Source: CAZDCD01 sp964503885 (GTDB lineage Bacteria > Bacteroidota > Bacteroidia > Bacteroidales > UBA10428). From it: 64,000 nucleotides of DNA. The DNA lies in contig CAZDCD010000010.1 of assembly GCA_964503885.1 (NCBI GenBank), forward strand, positions 86,118-150,117, written 5' to 3'. Position numbers and translations under genes: made by a program. Under the pieces are notes generated by a model. That model saw nothing but the letters and a program-made list of their open reading frames with translations. It searched no databases and was not told where the DNA came from. How positions within the stretch are numbered: the stretch's first letter is position 1; every line of letters starts with the position of its first letter. This document shows, piece by piece, positions 1 through 9,054 of the stretch.

Positions 1-473
1 ATCCATCCGTTGCCGCTCATTGTATTTACCGGGGATGATGATACCAGGTGTGGTACGGTTAATAACCTGATCTGAGGATAATTTGCCTTGCTGACCTCTG
101 GTTCACCCTCCACTGTTTTCCATAAGGGCCATTCCATATTCGACTGGCCGGAACATACCCAAACATCACCGATAAGGATGTTTTGCAGTATAATTTCATT
201 TTTACCCGATATGCGCATAGTAAAAGGCCCTCCTTCAGGTTCCGGATTTAATGCAACCATCCATTTTCCTTCTTTATCGGCTTTTATAGTTGTTTTCTGA
301 TCTTTAAGAAGAACAGTGATTTTTTCACCGGCATCGGCCCATCCCCATACGGGTATTTCATTGTTCCGCTGCAATACCATATTGTCACTGAAAATACCCG
401 GTAAGCTTATTTCTGCATTTGTTCGTGCAGCAGCGATCACAAGGACTAGCGTTACTATCGATATACATTTCAT
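1..473 (-). CDS. Sialate O-acetylesterase, N-terminal part (runs off window)
   Basis: The minus strand is open from an ATG at 473 to the window edge (157 codons). The protein begins with a signal peptide (MKCISIVTLVLVIAAARTNA), then 'EISLPGIFSDNMVLQ' and, near residue 103, 'GDVWVCSGQSNMEWPL'. This GQSNM block with the catalytic serine is the hallmark of the SGNH-type sialate 9-O-acetylesterase (SIAE) family. Such enzymes remove acetyl groups from sialic acids or, in Bacteroidota, from other acetylated glycans such as xylan, probably in the periplasm or at the surface. The C-terminal Asp/His block lies outside the window. It is divergent from the decayed ECF/SusD genes, so it may belong to the same former polysaccharide locus. 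The family is clear; the exact substrate is not. Confidence 0.9.
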   Translation of the reverse strand, partial: MKCISIVTLVLVIAAARTNAEISLPGIFSDNMVLQRNNEIPVWGWADAGEKITVLLKDQKTTIKADKEGKWMVALNPEPEGGPFTMRISGKNEIILQNILIGDVWVCSGQSNMEWPLWKTVEGEPEVSKANYPQIRLLTVPHLVSSSPVNTMSGNGW

Positions 474-721
474 AGGTTTATTTCTTTAAATTACTCACAA
501 CAATAATTGATTATGGAACAAATTAAGTAAAATATTCATATTGAAGCGGTATTGCAGGTCATATTTTTTAGCTGTTGTAGAAATTTTCTGTTTTATTTTT
601 TACCTTCATTCTTTATTCATGAACAATTGATGCGTAACTATTTTTTAGTTAAGTTTGTGTTAGCTCTTTGGAGATCAATGCATATCATACTACCTTGACC
701 CATATATAGCACCATACTGAA

Positions 722-901
722 TTGCAACTTATTAAAAGGCTAAAGAAAGGAGATATCCTTGCTTTTAATACCCTTTGTGCTCACTGCAGCAATAAATTAT
801 ACCAGTTTTCATACAGGTACCTGAAATCAGAATCCGATGCAGAAGAACTGGTACAGGAAGTTTTTACCCGTGTCTGGGAAAAAAGAAGATGTGATAGGTG
901 A
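722..901 (+). pseudogene. ECF sigma-70 factor remnant (region 2 only)
   Basis: This 59-codon frame reads '...LIKRLKKGDILAFNTL', then 'RYLKSESDAEELVQEVF' and 'TRVWEKR', which is sigma-70 region 2 of a Bacteroidota-type ECF sigma factor. It stops at TGA 899-901. Region 4 (DNA binding) is missing. No in-frame ATG precedes it: a TAG lies just upstream and the only candidate start is TTG at 722. The following sequence is SusD-like in another frame, so a deletion appears to have removed the rest of the sigma gene and what normally follows (anti-sigma, SusC, SusD N-terminus). It cannot work as a sigma factor. Confidence 0.8.
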
Positions 902-1481
902 TAAACATTTTATCGGTGAACTCATTAACGTATTCTACGATTATAAGATTCTGGGTGTGTGGACACAAGCTGAGTATGATGCCGGATTAACTACCATCGG
1001 AACTTATACAGCCAAACCCGGTGAGGCAAAAACCCTCGATGCTTCAGGCAGCACCAGGGCAAGTGCACGCGACATTGTGTTAGCCCGCCTTGCAGAAACT
1101 TACTTTTTATATGCCGAAGCATGCTAAGGGTTGAACGATTATCCCAAAGCGTCGAACTATGTACAGAGCGTATTGAACAGGCCCGGCAATGCCAAATTCG
1201 GTTCTTTGAGCAATAATATCGGGAGCGCCGCCAGTCAGGCCGAAACACTGAATGAATACCTGAAGGAAAGCGACAGAGAATTTTTGAGCGAGTACAATAG
1301 CCGGTGTCCCGAACTTCGACGTACCAAAATGCCTGGTTTTATGCTCAACACCTATAACTATGATGTCAGGCAACAGGTTGGTCTGGATTTTGAGAATAAA
1401 TACAATTTGCGACCAATTCCTGAAGAAGCTATAATATTAAATGAAGGTATGGATGTTGAAAATCAGAATCCTGGTTATTAG
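890..1481 (+). pseudogene. SusD/RagB outer-membrane lipoprotein, C-terminal remnant with internal stop
   Basis: From about 890 the +3 frame encodes the C-terminal third of a SusD/RagB protein: 'FYDYKILGVWTQAEYDAGL', 'ARDIVLARLAETYFLYAEAC', and the diagnostic end 'NLRPIPEEAIILN...NQNPGY'. The N-terminal TPR-containing part, signal peptide and lipobox are absent. A TAA at 1125-1127 interrupts the frame between 'YAEAC' and 'GLNDYPKA', and reading continues in the same frame to 1481. Residues encoded before about 890 (837-890) are the +1 frame of the sigma remnant and not part of SusD. SusD normally binds glycans with SusC; this copy cannot. No susC is present nearby. Confidence 0.85.
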
Positions 1482-1851
1482 AAAAAACAAAGAATAGCGA
1501 ATGGTATAACCTTCAGGGACGCTAATTCTAACGCCCCTGAAGGTTATGTAATAAAAAACTTTCTGCTTAATAAAAGAAAACATGAAGTTTTTCTTTGATT
1601 ATAAAATTTCAGAATGCTCAGGCGCTGTATAACCCTTATTGTTTTAGCAAAACATGACCAAAGCAATATCGTATTTATTTTGGTTTCTTGGCATTAATTT
1701 GGATAAGATTCGAAAATTTCAAAAAATGAAGGACAGATTCATTTTCATAATATTCTATCTTTACGTGAAAGTTATTTTATAAATAGACAATGCTTTTGTC
1801 CTACTTAAATGTTTTGATATAAACTTTACCATATTTTCAAGAGGATAGATA
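1482..1851. other. Non-coding gap between SusD remnant and GH115 gene
   Basis: These 370 bases are AT-rich with no convincing reading frame. The only structure is the inverted repeat at 1506-1547, annotated separately. The second half (about 1680-1851) probably contains the promoter of the GH115 gene, but no clear TAnnTTTG box was found. Confidence 0.6.
1506..1547 (+). terminator. Inverted repeat, likely terminator after SusD remnant
   Basis: Perfect 13-bp arms (ATAACCTTCAGGG at 1506-1518, complement at 1535-1547) enclose a 16-nt loop, 25 bp after the SusD stop codon. An A-rich stretch follows but there is no clean T-run, so terminator function is likely but unproven. Confidence 0.5.
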
Positions 1852-4707
1852 ATGAGATTTAGGCTAAAAATAATTCTTGTTTTTTTGATTGCTCAACTTC
1901 GCTGGGTAAATGGAATTGAACCCGTCGTGAAGCAGTATTTTAGTCCGGGAGATTTTGAACTCGTGAAAGATGGGGTGGCTGCGATATTATTTTTTGACAG
2001 CAGTGACTACAAGGTTACAGAAATAGCCATTCATGACCTTGCTAAAGATATCGGGAATGTAACCCTTACGGAATCAACAGTAACTTCTAATCGAAAGCAA
2101 CTGATTAACAACGTTTTAATTGCTGGAACAATCGGGCACAATGTCCTCATCGATAAACTCATCAGGGAGGGGAAAATCGATACATCAGGTATCTCGGGTA
2201 AATGGGAGACCTTTGCCTGGCAGGTGGTGGAAAAACCGTTTGAAAATGTTACTTCAGCGCTCATAATTTTCGGAAGTGACAGAAGGGGTACCGCTTATGG
2301 CATTTATGAGTTATCTGAACAGATCGGGGTTTCTCCCTGGTACTGGTGGGCTGACGTTCCTGTAAAACCCATGAAAAATCTGTTCATCAGACCTGTCCGG
2401 CACTCGCTTGGCGAACCTGCCGTAAAATACAGGGGTATATTTATTAATGATGAAATGCCTGCATTGTCAGGGTGGGCATTTGAAAAATTCCACGGGTTTA
2501 ACCATAAATTTTATGCACATGTATTTGAACTTATTCTAAGGCTTAAAGGCAATTATCTTTGGCCTGCCATGTGGGGAAGAATGTTTTATATCGATGACAC
2601 ACTGAATCCTGTATTGGCTGATGAGTATGCCATTGTTATCGGAACCTCGCATCACGAGCCACTTATGAGGGCACATGAAGAATGGAAGAAATTCGGCAAA
2701 GGGCCGTGGAATTATGAAAAAAACGATTCCGTCCTGAGAGAATACTGGCGCGGAAGCATTAAACGGATGGATTCCTATGAAAGCATCATAACCATTGGTA
2801 TGAGGGGAGACGGCGATATGCCTATGTCAGAGGAAAGCAACATCTCATTGCTCGAACGCATCGTCTCCGACCAGCGAAAAATACTCAGGGAAGTTACCGG
2901 AAAAGATCCTTCTGAAATACCCCAGGTATGGGCACTTTATAAGGAAGTGCAGGATTATTACGACCAGGGAATGAGAGTTCCTGATGATGTTACCCTGTTA
3001 CTCTGTGACGATAACTGGGGGAATATCAGGAAACTTCCCCGGTTAAATGAAAAACCCAGGAAAGGAGGGTACGGCATTTACTACCATTTTGATTATGTTG
3101 GCGGCCCCAGAAATTATAAATGGATAAACACAAATCCGATACCCAAGATCTGGGAACAGATGCACCTGGCCTATGAATACGGTGCCAGGCAAATATGGAT
3201 CGTAAATGTGGGAGACATCAAACCCATGGAATTCCCTATCTCTTTTTTTCTTGATTATGCTTGGAATCCTGAGAAAATCCAGGCAAAAGACCTGGGACAG
3301 TATACAATTGACTGGGTACGTGAACAATTTGGGGATGAATATGCCACAGAAATAGCCGGCATTATAGCAAAGTATGGAAAATTCAACGGAAGATGCAAAC
3401 CCGAGCTGCTAAGCCCTGAGACATACAGCCTTATTAACTACCGTGAAGCGGAAACAGTGGTCTCGGATTACGATTCACTTGCAGCAGAAGCGCAGGATAT
3501 CTATGAAAACCTTCTTCCGGAATATAAAGATGCTTATTATCAGTTGGTTCTATATCCTGTACTGGCCAGTGCCAACATCAATGATCTTTATGTTACGGTG
3601 GGAAAAAATCAGCTGTATGCATCACAGGGAAGAGCTGATGCCAACGATCTCGCCGACAAGGCAAAAGAGCTGTTCATGAAAGATGCCGAATTTGCGAATT
3701 ATTATAATACCGTTATGGCTGAAGGCAAATGGAACCATATGATGGACCAGACCAATATTGGGTATACCTATTGGCAGCAACCCGAGAAAGATGTTATGCC
3801 AGAAGTGATGAGGATAAAACCTGCCAAAGAAGCGGAAATAGGAATTGCCATTGAAGGTTCGGCTGATACCTGGCCCGGTGATACGAGTGAACCTCTGTTG
3901 CCCGCATTTGATCTGTATCTTCAGCAGAAATATTGCATGAATATTTTCAACAAGGGTAAAACACCATTCGAATATACCGTTAAGCCGAAGTCTTCATGGG
4001 TTCAGACAAGCCTCAAAAAGGGTATGGTTGAAAAAGATCAGCGTATCTGGATAAACATAGACTGGAGTGGGGCTCCCGAAGGAATTCACCGGATACCGAT
4101 TGTTATTTCAGGTCAGGATAAAGATATTTCTGTATTTGCTGAAGTCCATGACCCGCCTTCACCTGTAAGGGACCAGCTTACGGGTTTTGTTGAAAGCAAT
4201 GGTTGTATCTCTATCGAGCCTGAACATTATACAAATGAGGTGCATACACGGGAAGTAGGCTGGCTTAAAATCCCGGATTACGGAAGAACATTGTCTGCAA
4301 TGACTCCCTTTCCTGTAACTGCACCGAGCCAGGAGCCGGGAGGAAACAGTCCCAGGCTGGAATATATCATTCATGTTTTCGATACAGGTAAGGTGGCAGT
4401 TATAACCTATTTGTCCCCGACACTGAATTTTCATAATGACCAGGGACTTCGATATGCTGTTTCTGTAGATAATGAAACGCCCCAAACTGTATTTATCCAT
4501 AAGAATTTTACATTCCAGGACTGGGAAGAAGCTGTAAGAACCAATTCTATTGTTAAAAGATCTATACACACTATCGACCAACCCGGTGAACATATGTTGA
4601 AGATCTGGATGATCGATCCGGCCGTGGTATTTCAGAAGATCGTACTGGACCTCGGCGGATTAAAGCCCAGCTATCTCGGGCCGCCGGAGAGCTATCACAG
4701 GCAATAA
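1852..4707 (+). CDS. GH115 family glycoside hydrolase (xylan alpha-glucuronidase-like)
   Basis: A 951-residue exported protein with an N-terminal signal peptide (about residues 1-21). The middle holds GH115 landmarks: 'KYRGIFINDEMPALSGWAF' (about residue 193), 'LKGNYLWPAMWGRMF', 'IGTSHHEPLMRAHEEW', 'IGMRGDGDMPMSEE' and 'LLLCDDNWGN'. A beta-rich C-terminal domain begins near residue 778 (FVESNGCISIEPEHY), as in characterised GH115 enzymes. Family members remove 4-O-methyl-glucuronic acid or glucuronic acid side chains from glucuronoxylan by inversion. Length is normal and the frame intact, unlike the SusD and GH43 remnants around it. A GH9 gene follows 113 bp downstream, suggesting a joint role in plant cell-wall breakdown. 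Confidence 0.93.
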   Translation: MRFRLKIILVFLIAQLRWVNGIEPVVKQYFSPGDFELVKDGVAAILFFDSSDYKVTEIAIHDLAKDIGNVTLTESTVTSNRKQLINNVLIAGTIGHNVLIDKLIREGKIDTSGISGKWETFAWQVVEKPFENVTSALIIFGSDRRGTAYGIYELSEQIGVSPWYWWADVPVKPMKNLFIRPVRHSLGEPAVKYRGIFINDEMPALSGWAFEKFHGFNHKFYAHVFELILRLKGNYLWPAMWGRMFYIDDTLNPVLADEYAIVIGTSHHEPLMRAHEEWKKFGKGPWNYEKNDSVLREYWRGSIKRMDSYESIITIGMRGDGDMPMSEESNISLLERIVSDQRKILREVTGKDPSEIPQVWALYKEVQDYYDQGMRVPDDVTLLLCDDNWGNIRKLPRLNEKPRKGGYGIYYHFDYVGGPRNYKWINTNPIPKIWEQMHLAYEYGARQIWIVNVGDIKPMEFPISFFLDYAWNPEKIQAKDLGQYTIDWVREQFGDEYATEIAGIIAKYGKFNGRCKPELLSPETYSLINYREAETVVSDYDSLAAEAQDIYENLLPEYKDAYYQLVLYPVLASANINDLYVTVGKNQLYASQGRADANDLADKAKELFMKDAEFANYYNTVMAEGKWNHMMDQTNIGYTYWQQPEKDVMPEVMRIKPAKEAEIGIAIEGSADTWPGDTSEPLLPAFDLYLQQKYCMNIFNKGKTPFEYTVKPKSSWVQTSLKKGMVEKDQRIWINIDWSGAPEGIHRIPIVISGQDKDISVFAEVHDPPSPVRDQLTGFVESNGCISIEPEHYTNEVHTREVGWLKIPDYGRTLSAMTPFPVTAPSQEPGGNSPRLEYIIHVFDTGKVAVITYLSPTLNFHNDQGLRYAVSVDNETPQTVFIHKNFTFQDWEEAVRTNSIVKRSIHTIDQPGEHMLKIWMIDPAVVFQKIVLDLGGLKPSYLGPPESYHRQ

Positions 4708-4820
4708 AAACTGAACTATGAACCCTGTTTTTATTTGTTTCCGCTGTATCAACCGGTTTCTTTCAATGGCTGTTTTCGGACAAATTGCTGATTTGTTTCA
4801 TAATGCATAATATAGTGAGT

Positions 4821-7328
4821 ATGAAAGTTACGGGAGCAAGATGTGAAATGCTTGTATTAGCAGTATTTGCTGTTATTCTTACTTTTTCGGCGTGCAAACG
4901 ATCTACACAAGATTCTGATGATTTAACGTTGAATAATCAAGGTTATTTTGAGACTCGAGGCCTGAATGTTATGGTATTCAATTCCTGGTATAACGGGTTA
5001 TTCATTGATTCCAAAATGAGTGGAATTGAGATCATCCACCATGAGATAAGAACAGCAACCAACGGTGATGTCAAGCTGAGTCCGACACCGGATCAATGGG
5101 ATCCGGTTCCCGAGTTTATTAACCGGGTGACCGACCCGGAAAAAAAGAGCATTGAAGCCTTTCTGAAATACCCGGCCTTTGGCATGAATTACTCGGTTAA
5201 GGTTGAATCGGTAAACGGTGGAATACGCATTAGCGTCTACCTGGAAAAGCCTCTTCCGGATCAACTTGTAGGAAAGGCAGGGTTTAACCTCGAGTTTTTA
5301 CCCTCGGCTTTTTTTGAAAAGGGATACCTGATGGACAGTATAGGAGGTATCTTCCCGATTTATCCGGCGGGTGAGATGGAGGTCGATGGGCAAGGCAGGG
5401 TGGAGCCACTTCCAATGGCAAAGGGTAGAACCCTGGTCCTTGCCCCTGAAGATCCGTTAAACAGAATTACCATCCGGTCTGACGGGGATGAACTTTTACT
5501 GTATGACGGGCGTAACAAAGCGCAGAACGGCTGGTTCGTTTTAAGGAGCACCATTCCTTCGGGTAAGTCAGGCAAAGTAATTGAGTGGTATCTGACAGCC
5601 AATACCATAGATGACTGGCAAAGACCGGCCGTGGTGGCCTATTCACAGGTGGGGTATCATCCCGGCCAGAAAAAGCAGGCGGTGGTGGAACTCGATGTAA
5701 ATACAAAGCCCTATGAGTTTGTCAGTCTTCTGAAAGTCAATCCTGACGGACAGTTTATCGAAAAACTCAAAGGCGATATGTCAGGCTGGGGCAGGTTTCT
5801 CAGGTACAACTATTATATTTTTGACTTTTCAACCGTAAAAGATCCGGGATTGTATGTCATAGAATACAATAAGAAATTGACCGGAACCTTCAGGATTTCA
5901 AAAGATGTGTATAACGATGCATGGTATCCTACCCTCGATGTGTTTTTTCCGGTGCAGATGGATCATATGTATGTTAAGGAAGCATACCGTGTTTGGCACG
6001 GTGCGGCACACCTCGACGATGCGCTCCAGGCACCGGTTAACCATGTTCATTTTGATATGTATGCCCAGGGCCCTTCCACCGATACCTGGTTTAAACCCGG
6101 AGAGCATATTCCCGGACTGAACAGGGGGGGATGGTTCGATGCGGGTGACTTTGATATCAGAACCCAGACTCAGTATGCAGTGGTTCTGAGCCTTGTTCAA
6201 ACCTGGGAATTGTTCAGGCCGGAAAGGGATGAAACCACAATTGATCAACGACAAAAATATGTTAAAATTCATGTACCCGACGGCAAACCCGATATGCTTC
6301 AGCAGATTGAACATGGAACCCTGGCCCTGATCGGGCAGTTCAGGTCGGTTGGTCATGCCATCAACGGCATCATAGCCTCCCGCCTTACCCAGTATACACT
6401 TCTCGGTGATGCTTCAACGAGTACCGATAACATGATCTACAATCCCAATCTCGACAGCCTTGAAAACAACGGATTTACCAGTGGAAAATTCGACGACAGG
6501 TGGGCGTTTACCACAAAATCAACACCCCTGGATTATGGGTCTGCAGCAGCTTTGGCGGCAGCAGGCAGGGTTCTGAAAGGATATAATGACCCACTTTCAA
6601 AAGAATGTCTCAAGACAGCAGAGAAGGTCTGGAACGATGAACATAGCCATGCGCCCGATCTCTTTATTCACGGAAATACTACAGGAGGAAAGCTTGAAGC
6701 TGAAGAACTGAAAGCTGCTGCAGAGCTCCTTATCAGCACACAAGATGAAAAATATGCTTCCAGAATTGAAGAGCTTTGGCCATACATTGAACAGAATTTC
6801 TTTCTCTGTGCCATACCAGCTGCCAAAGTAAAACCATTAATGAATGAATTTTATGCAAAAAGGCTCAGAGAACTTGTTGTCAGATATGCTGATACGTTAC
6901 CACGCCTGTCAACCCGAAATCCATATGGTGTGCCCGTTACAACCGGTGGATGGGCTGGTAACGGATACGTGGTCTGGTTTGCGGTAACCAACTACTTTTT
7001 ACATAGAGCTTTTCCCGATATCATTGATCCGGAATATGTGTACAGGGGGCTCGATTATATTTACGGTTGCCACCCGGCATCGAATATTTCGTTTGTATCG
7101 GGTGTGGGAACCCATTCAAAAAAAATAGCCTACGGGTATAATCGTGCTGATTATTCCTTTATTGCAGGCGGAGTGGTTCCCGGTGTTCTGATTTTGCCTC
7201 CGGATTTTCCTGAAAACAAAGAAGATTGGCCGTTCCTTTGGGGAGAAAATGAATATGTTGTAAGTCTTGCTGCTAATTATATTTTTCTCGTAAATGCAGT
7301 CCGCGAACTTTTGCAGGAAAATAAATGA
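4821..7328 (+). CDS. GH9 family glycoside hydrolase lipoprotein (endo/exo-glucanase-like)
   Basis: I place the start at ATG 4821 because it gives a compact lipoprotein signal peptide ending in the lipobox 'TFSACKR'; an ATG at 4803 and a TTG at 4785 are in-frame alternatives. The roughly 835-residue protein has an unassigned beta-rich N-terminal region, a cellulase N-terminal Ig-like domain starting near residue 271 ('YSQVGYHPGQKKQAVVEL'), and a GH9 catalytic domain. The nucleophile/base motif 'GGWFDAGDFD' is near residue 436 and the acid motif 'WGENEYVVSLAANY' near 806. GH9 enzymes are inverting beta-glucanases, some acting on xyloglucan or short oligosaccharides. The lipid anchor suggests action at the cell surface or periplasm. 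It probably forms a unit with the GH115 gene upstream. Confidence 0.92.
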   Translation: MKVTGARCEMLVLAVFAVILTFSACKRSTQDSDDLTLNNQGYFETRGLNVMVFNSWYNGLFIDSKMSGIEIIHHEIRTATNGDVKLSPTPDQWDPVPEFINRVTDPEKKSIEAFLKYPAFGMNYSVKVESVNGGIRISVYLEKPLPDQLVGKAGFNLEFLPSAFFEKGYLMDSIGGIFPIYPAGEMEVDGQGRVEPLPMAKGRTLVLAPEDPLNRITIRSDGDELLLYDGRNKAQNGWFVLRSTIPSGKSGKVIEWYLTANTIDDWQRPAVVAYSQVGYHPGQKKQAVVELDVNTKPYEFVSLLKVNPDGQFIEKLKGDMSGWGRFLRYNYYIFDFSTVKDPGLYVIEYNKKLTGTFRISKDVYNDAWYPTLDVFFPVQMDHMYVKEAYRVWHGAAHLDDALQAPVNHVHFDMYAQGPSTDTWFKPGEHIPGLNRGGWFDAGDFDIRTQTQYAVVLSLVQTWELFRPERDETTIDQRQKYVKIHVPDGKPDMLQQIEHGTLALIGQFRSVGHAINGIIASRLTQYTLLGDASTSTDNMIYNPNLDSLENNGFTSGKFDDRWAFTTKSTPLDYGSAAALAAAGRVLKGYNDPLSKECLKTAEKVWNDEHSHAPDLFIHGNTTGGKLEAEELKAAAELLISTQDEKYASRIEELWPYIEQNFFLCAIPAAKVKPLMNEFYAKRLRELVVRYADTLPRLSTRNPYGVPVTTGGWAGNGYVVWFAVTNYFLHRAFPDIIDPEYVYRGLDYIYGCHPASNISFVSGVGTHSKKIAYGYNRADYSFIAGGVVPGVLILPPDFPENKEDWPFLWGENEYVVSLAANYIFLVNAVRELLQENK

Positions 7329-7381
7329 CAACACTTCCGGCCGTGGGAGAAAGTCGTAAGAAAAAATTCGTGACTTTATGT

Positions 7382-7906
7382 ATGTTTAGCATAAAAACTC
7401 TTGTGGCGACCCTTTTTTTTACTACCGGCTACACTAAAGGCTCACTACGATACGGTTTTTTATAACCTCATTCTCGCAGGGTTCTACCCCGATCCCGGCA
7501 TTTGCAAAACCGGGATGGATTATTACCTGTGATTCAACCTTACCGGTCGGTTCCACAAACGGATTCTACCCATACAGGTACGACGCTGATAGCTGTTCGT
7601 GAACTCGACACATCCAGAGCAGGCATTTATCTGTATCTTAAGATTGAGGCTTATGGCAATACCTATTCATTTCAGTATGCCTATGATGCTGCAGCGTGGA
7701 TCGTTCCTGAAGACAACGTTGATGCAACATTTCTCAGCACTACAGTTGCAGGCGGATTTGTAGGATGCATCTATGCCATGTATGCTACCTCACTTGACAA
7801 CCAGAGCAGCAACCGGGCACAGTTCAACTGGTTTGAATATATAAGAGTGATGATGAAGTATATAAAACCGGTGCAACACTGCCGTAACGCTGCTAGATAT
7901 CAATAA
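7382..7906 (+). pseudogene. GH43 (beta-xylosidase/arabinofuranosidase-like) pseudogene with internal deletion
   Basis: ATG 7382 opens a signal-peptide-like sequence (MFSIKTLVATLFFTTGYTKG). A run of six T at 7456-7460 then shifts the frame, after which the typical GH43 start follows: 'ILAGFYPDPGICKTGMDYYL', closed by TGA 7530-7532. Directly afterwards, in a third frame, comes the C-terminal concanavalin-like domain of GH43 xylosidases: 'ELDTSRAGIYLYLKIEAYG', 'VDATFLSTTVAGGFVGC', 'RAQFNWFEYIR', ending at 7906. About 350 middle codons, including most of the five-bladed propeller and catalytic residues, are missing. The end overlaps the convergent Rrf2 gene by a few bases. Confidence 0.85.
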
Positions 7907-8322
7907 TAATCATCGATGATCTCCCGGTTTTCAATCAGGTCACGAAGTGTAATGGATTTCAGGTAATCGATGATGAGGTTGTTAAGTTTGCTCCAGAAAC
8001 CACGGGCCACACATCCTTCCTCACGCTTACAGGTGTTGGTTTTTCTCAGGCATTCAATGACACATATTCCGGGTTCGAAAGCATTGTTAATATCGTATAC
8101 TGAGATCTCGGAAGGGTTGCGCATAAGAACATATCCCCCTTTTTTTCCTTTCTTGGCGATCAATTCCGCAACTTTAAGGCCGTGTATAATATGGTCGAGG
8201 TATTTATTGGATATTTCCTGGTTCTGGGCAATATCTTTCTGAAACATACCCTTCTCTGATGGATTGGAAGCAATCTCAAGCATTGCCCGTAAGCCGTACC
8301 TGGTTTTAGTGCTGAATTTCAA
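7900..8322 (-). CDS. Rrf2 family transcriptional regulator
   Basis: The 140-residue protein starts with the canonical Rrf2 N-terminus 'MKFSTKTRYGLRAMLEIA' and has a winged helix with 'ISNKYLDHIIHGLKVAELI' and 'KKGKKGGYVLMRNP'. Residues about 87-106 carry four cysteines (CVIEC, then two more in 'NTCKREEGC'), consistent with an Fe-S cluster sensor like IscR, although the spacing differs from the classic three-Cys pattern. The start codon is TTG at 8322, since no ATG is available and the family N-terminus begins exactly there. It is the last gene of the yceI/porin operon and is a plausible autoregulator through the palindrome at 10997-11014 (inference). Confidence 0.92.
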   Translation of the reverse strand: MKFSTKTRYGLRAMLEIASNPSEKGMFQKDIAQNQEISNKYLDHIIHGLKVAELIAKKGKKGGYVLMRNPSEISVYDINNAFEPGICVIECLRKTNTCKREEGCVARGFWSKLNNLIIDYLKSITLRDLIENREIIDDYY

Positions 8323-8333
8323 GGCAAACCGAA

Positions 8334-8963
8334 TTAAGAATTATTCTGAAATGAGAATACAAAGCCAAAATTAATGATTACTTCATCTTTCACTTTAATC
8401 AGGCCCTGAAATTTTTCAGGAGGGTCAAGATTAAAATCCGACAGCCGGATACCCCGGATTCCTGTTACATAGACTTCCCTGCCGGTGCACGATGAGACAA
8501 AACAGGGCACCCTATAGGTGCGGGAAACGCCGGCAATAGTGATCCTGATCTGAGGAACGGCACTGGATGATATTCCAGTAAGAAAATCATTCAGTTGCGG
8601 ATAAGAAATGCCGATAATGATCCTCGGGTATTCTTCAGCCTTTAATAAGGTCAAAAAATCGTGGTAAATCAGTTGATTGTCGCTTCGGAAATTTCTTACG
8701 GGAATGGGGATTTCAAAAATCGATTCATTCTCGTCGACTATATTGAACTTATTTTCAACAACAAATTTTACCGGCCTGGAGAATTCGAAATCGAACTGAA
8801 ACCGGTTTACATTGGTATTTCCTGAAATATTGATATAATTATCACATACAGCGGTATTGGAATTTGATGCCAGCAATTTTTGCTGTCCGAATAGCTGAAA
8901 GGGATTTAAAAGAATTAAAACGAAAAAGACATCTCTATAATATGTTATCATCCTGGGTAACAT
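8334..8963 (-). CDS. YceI-like exported protein
   Basis: From ATG 8963 this encodes about 209 residues with a signal peptide ending near 'LFGQQ'. It has YceI-type features: an opening beta strand pattern ('YINISGNTNVNRFQFDFEF'), 'EIPIPVRNF', 'HDFLTLLKAEEYPRIIIGI', 'ITIAGVSRTYRVP' and a closing 'VKDEVIINFGFVF'. The YceI domain is a lipocalin-like barrel that binds isoprenoid or amide lipids. This copy is divergent. Another YceI protein is encoded two genes upstream, so the operon holds a pair. A TTG at 8981 is a less likely start. The ligand cannot be read from the sequence. Confidence 0.75.
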   Translation of the reverse strand: MLPRMITYYRDVFFVLILLNPFQLFGQQKLLASNSNTAVCDNYINISGNTNVNRFQFDFEFSRPVKFVVENKFNIVDENESIFEIPIPVRNFRSDNQLIYHDFLTLLKAEEYPRIIIGISYPQLNDFLTGISSSAVPQIRITIAGVSRTYRVPCFVSSCTGREVYVTGIRGIRLSDFNLDPPEKFQGLIKVKDEVIINFGFVFSFQNNS

Positions 8964-9054
8964 CTTTTTGCGAATAATCAATTGCGATCATAGTTTCCTT
9001 AATTGAATGCTGCCATACCTCAGATGAGGATATGGCAGCAATGAACTGGCAAGG

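Noticed and set aside
837..890. Residues before the SusD-like part, read as an intact small gene
   Set aside because: They are the +1 frame of the sigma-factor remnant, so the apparent 96-residue protein is a chimera of decay products.
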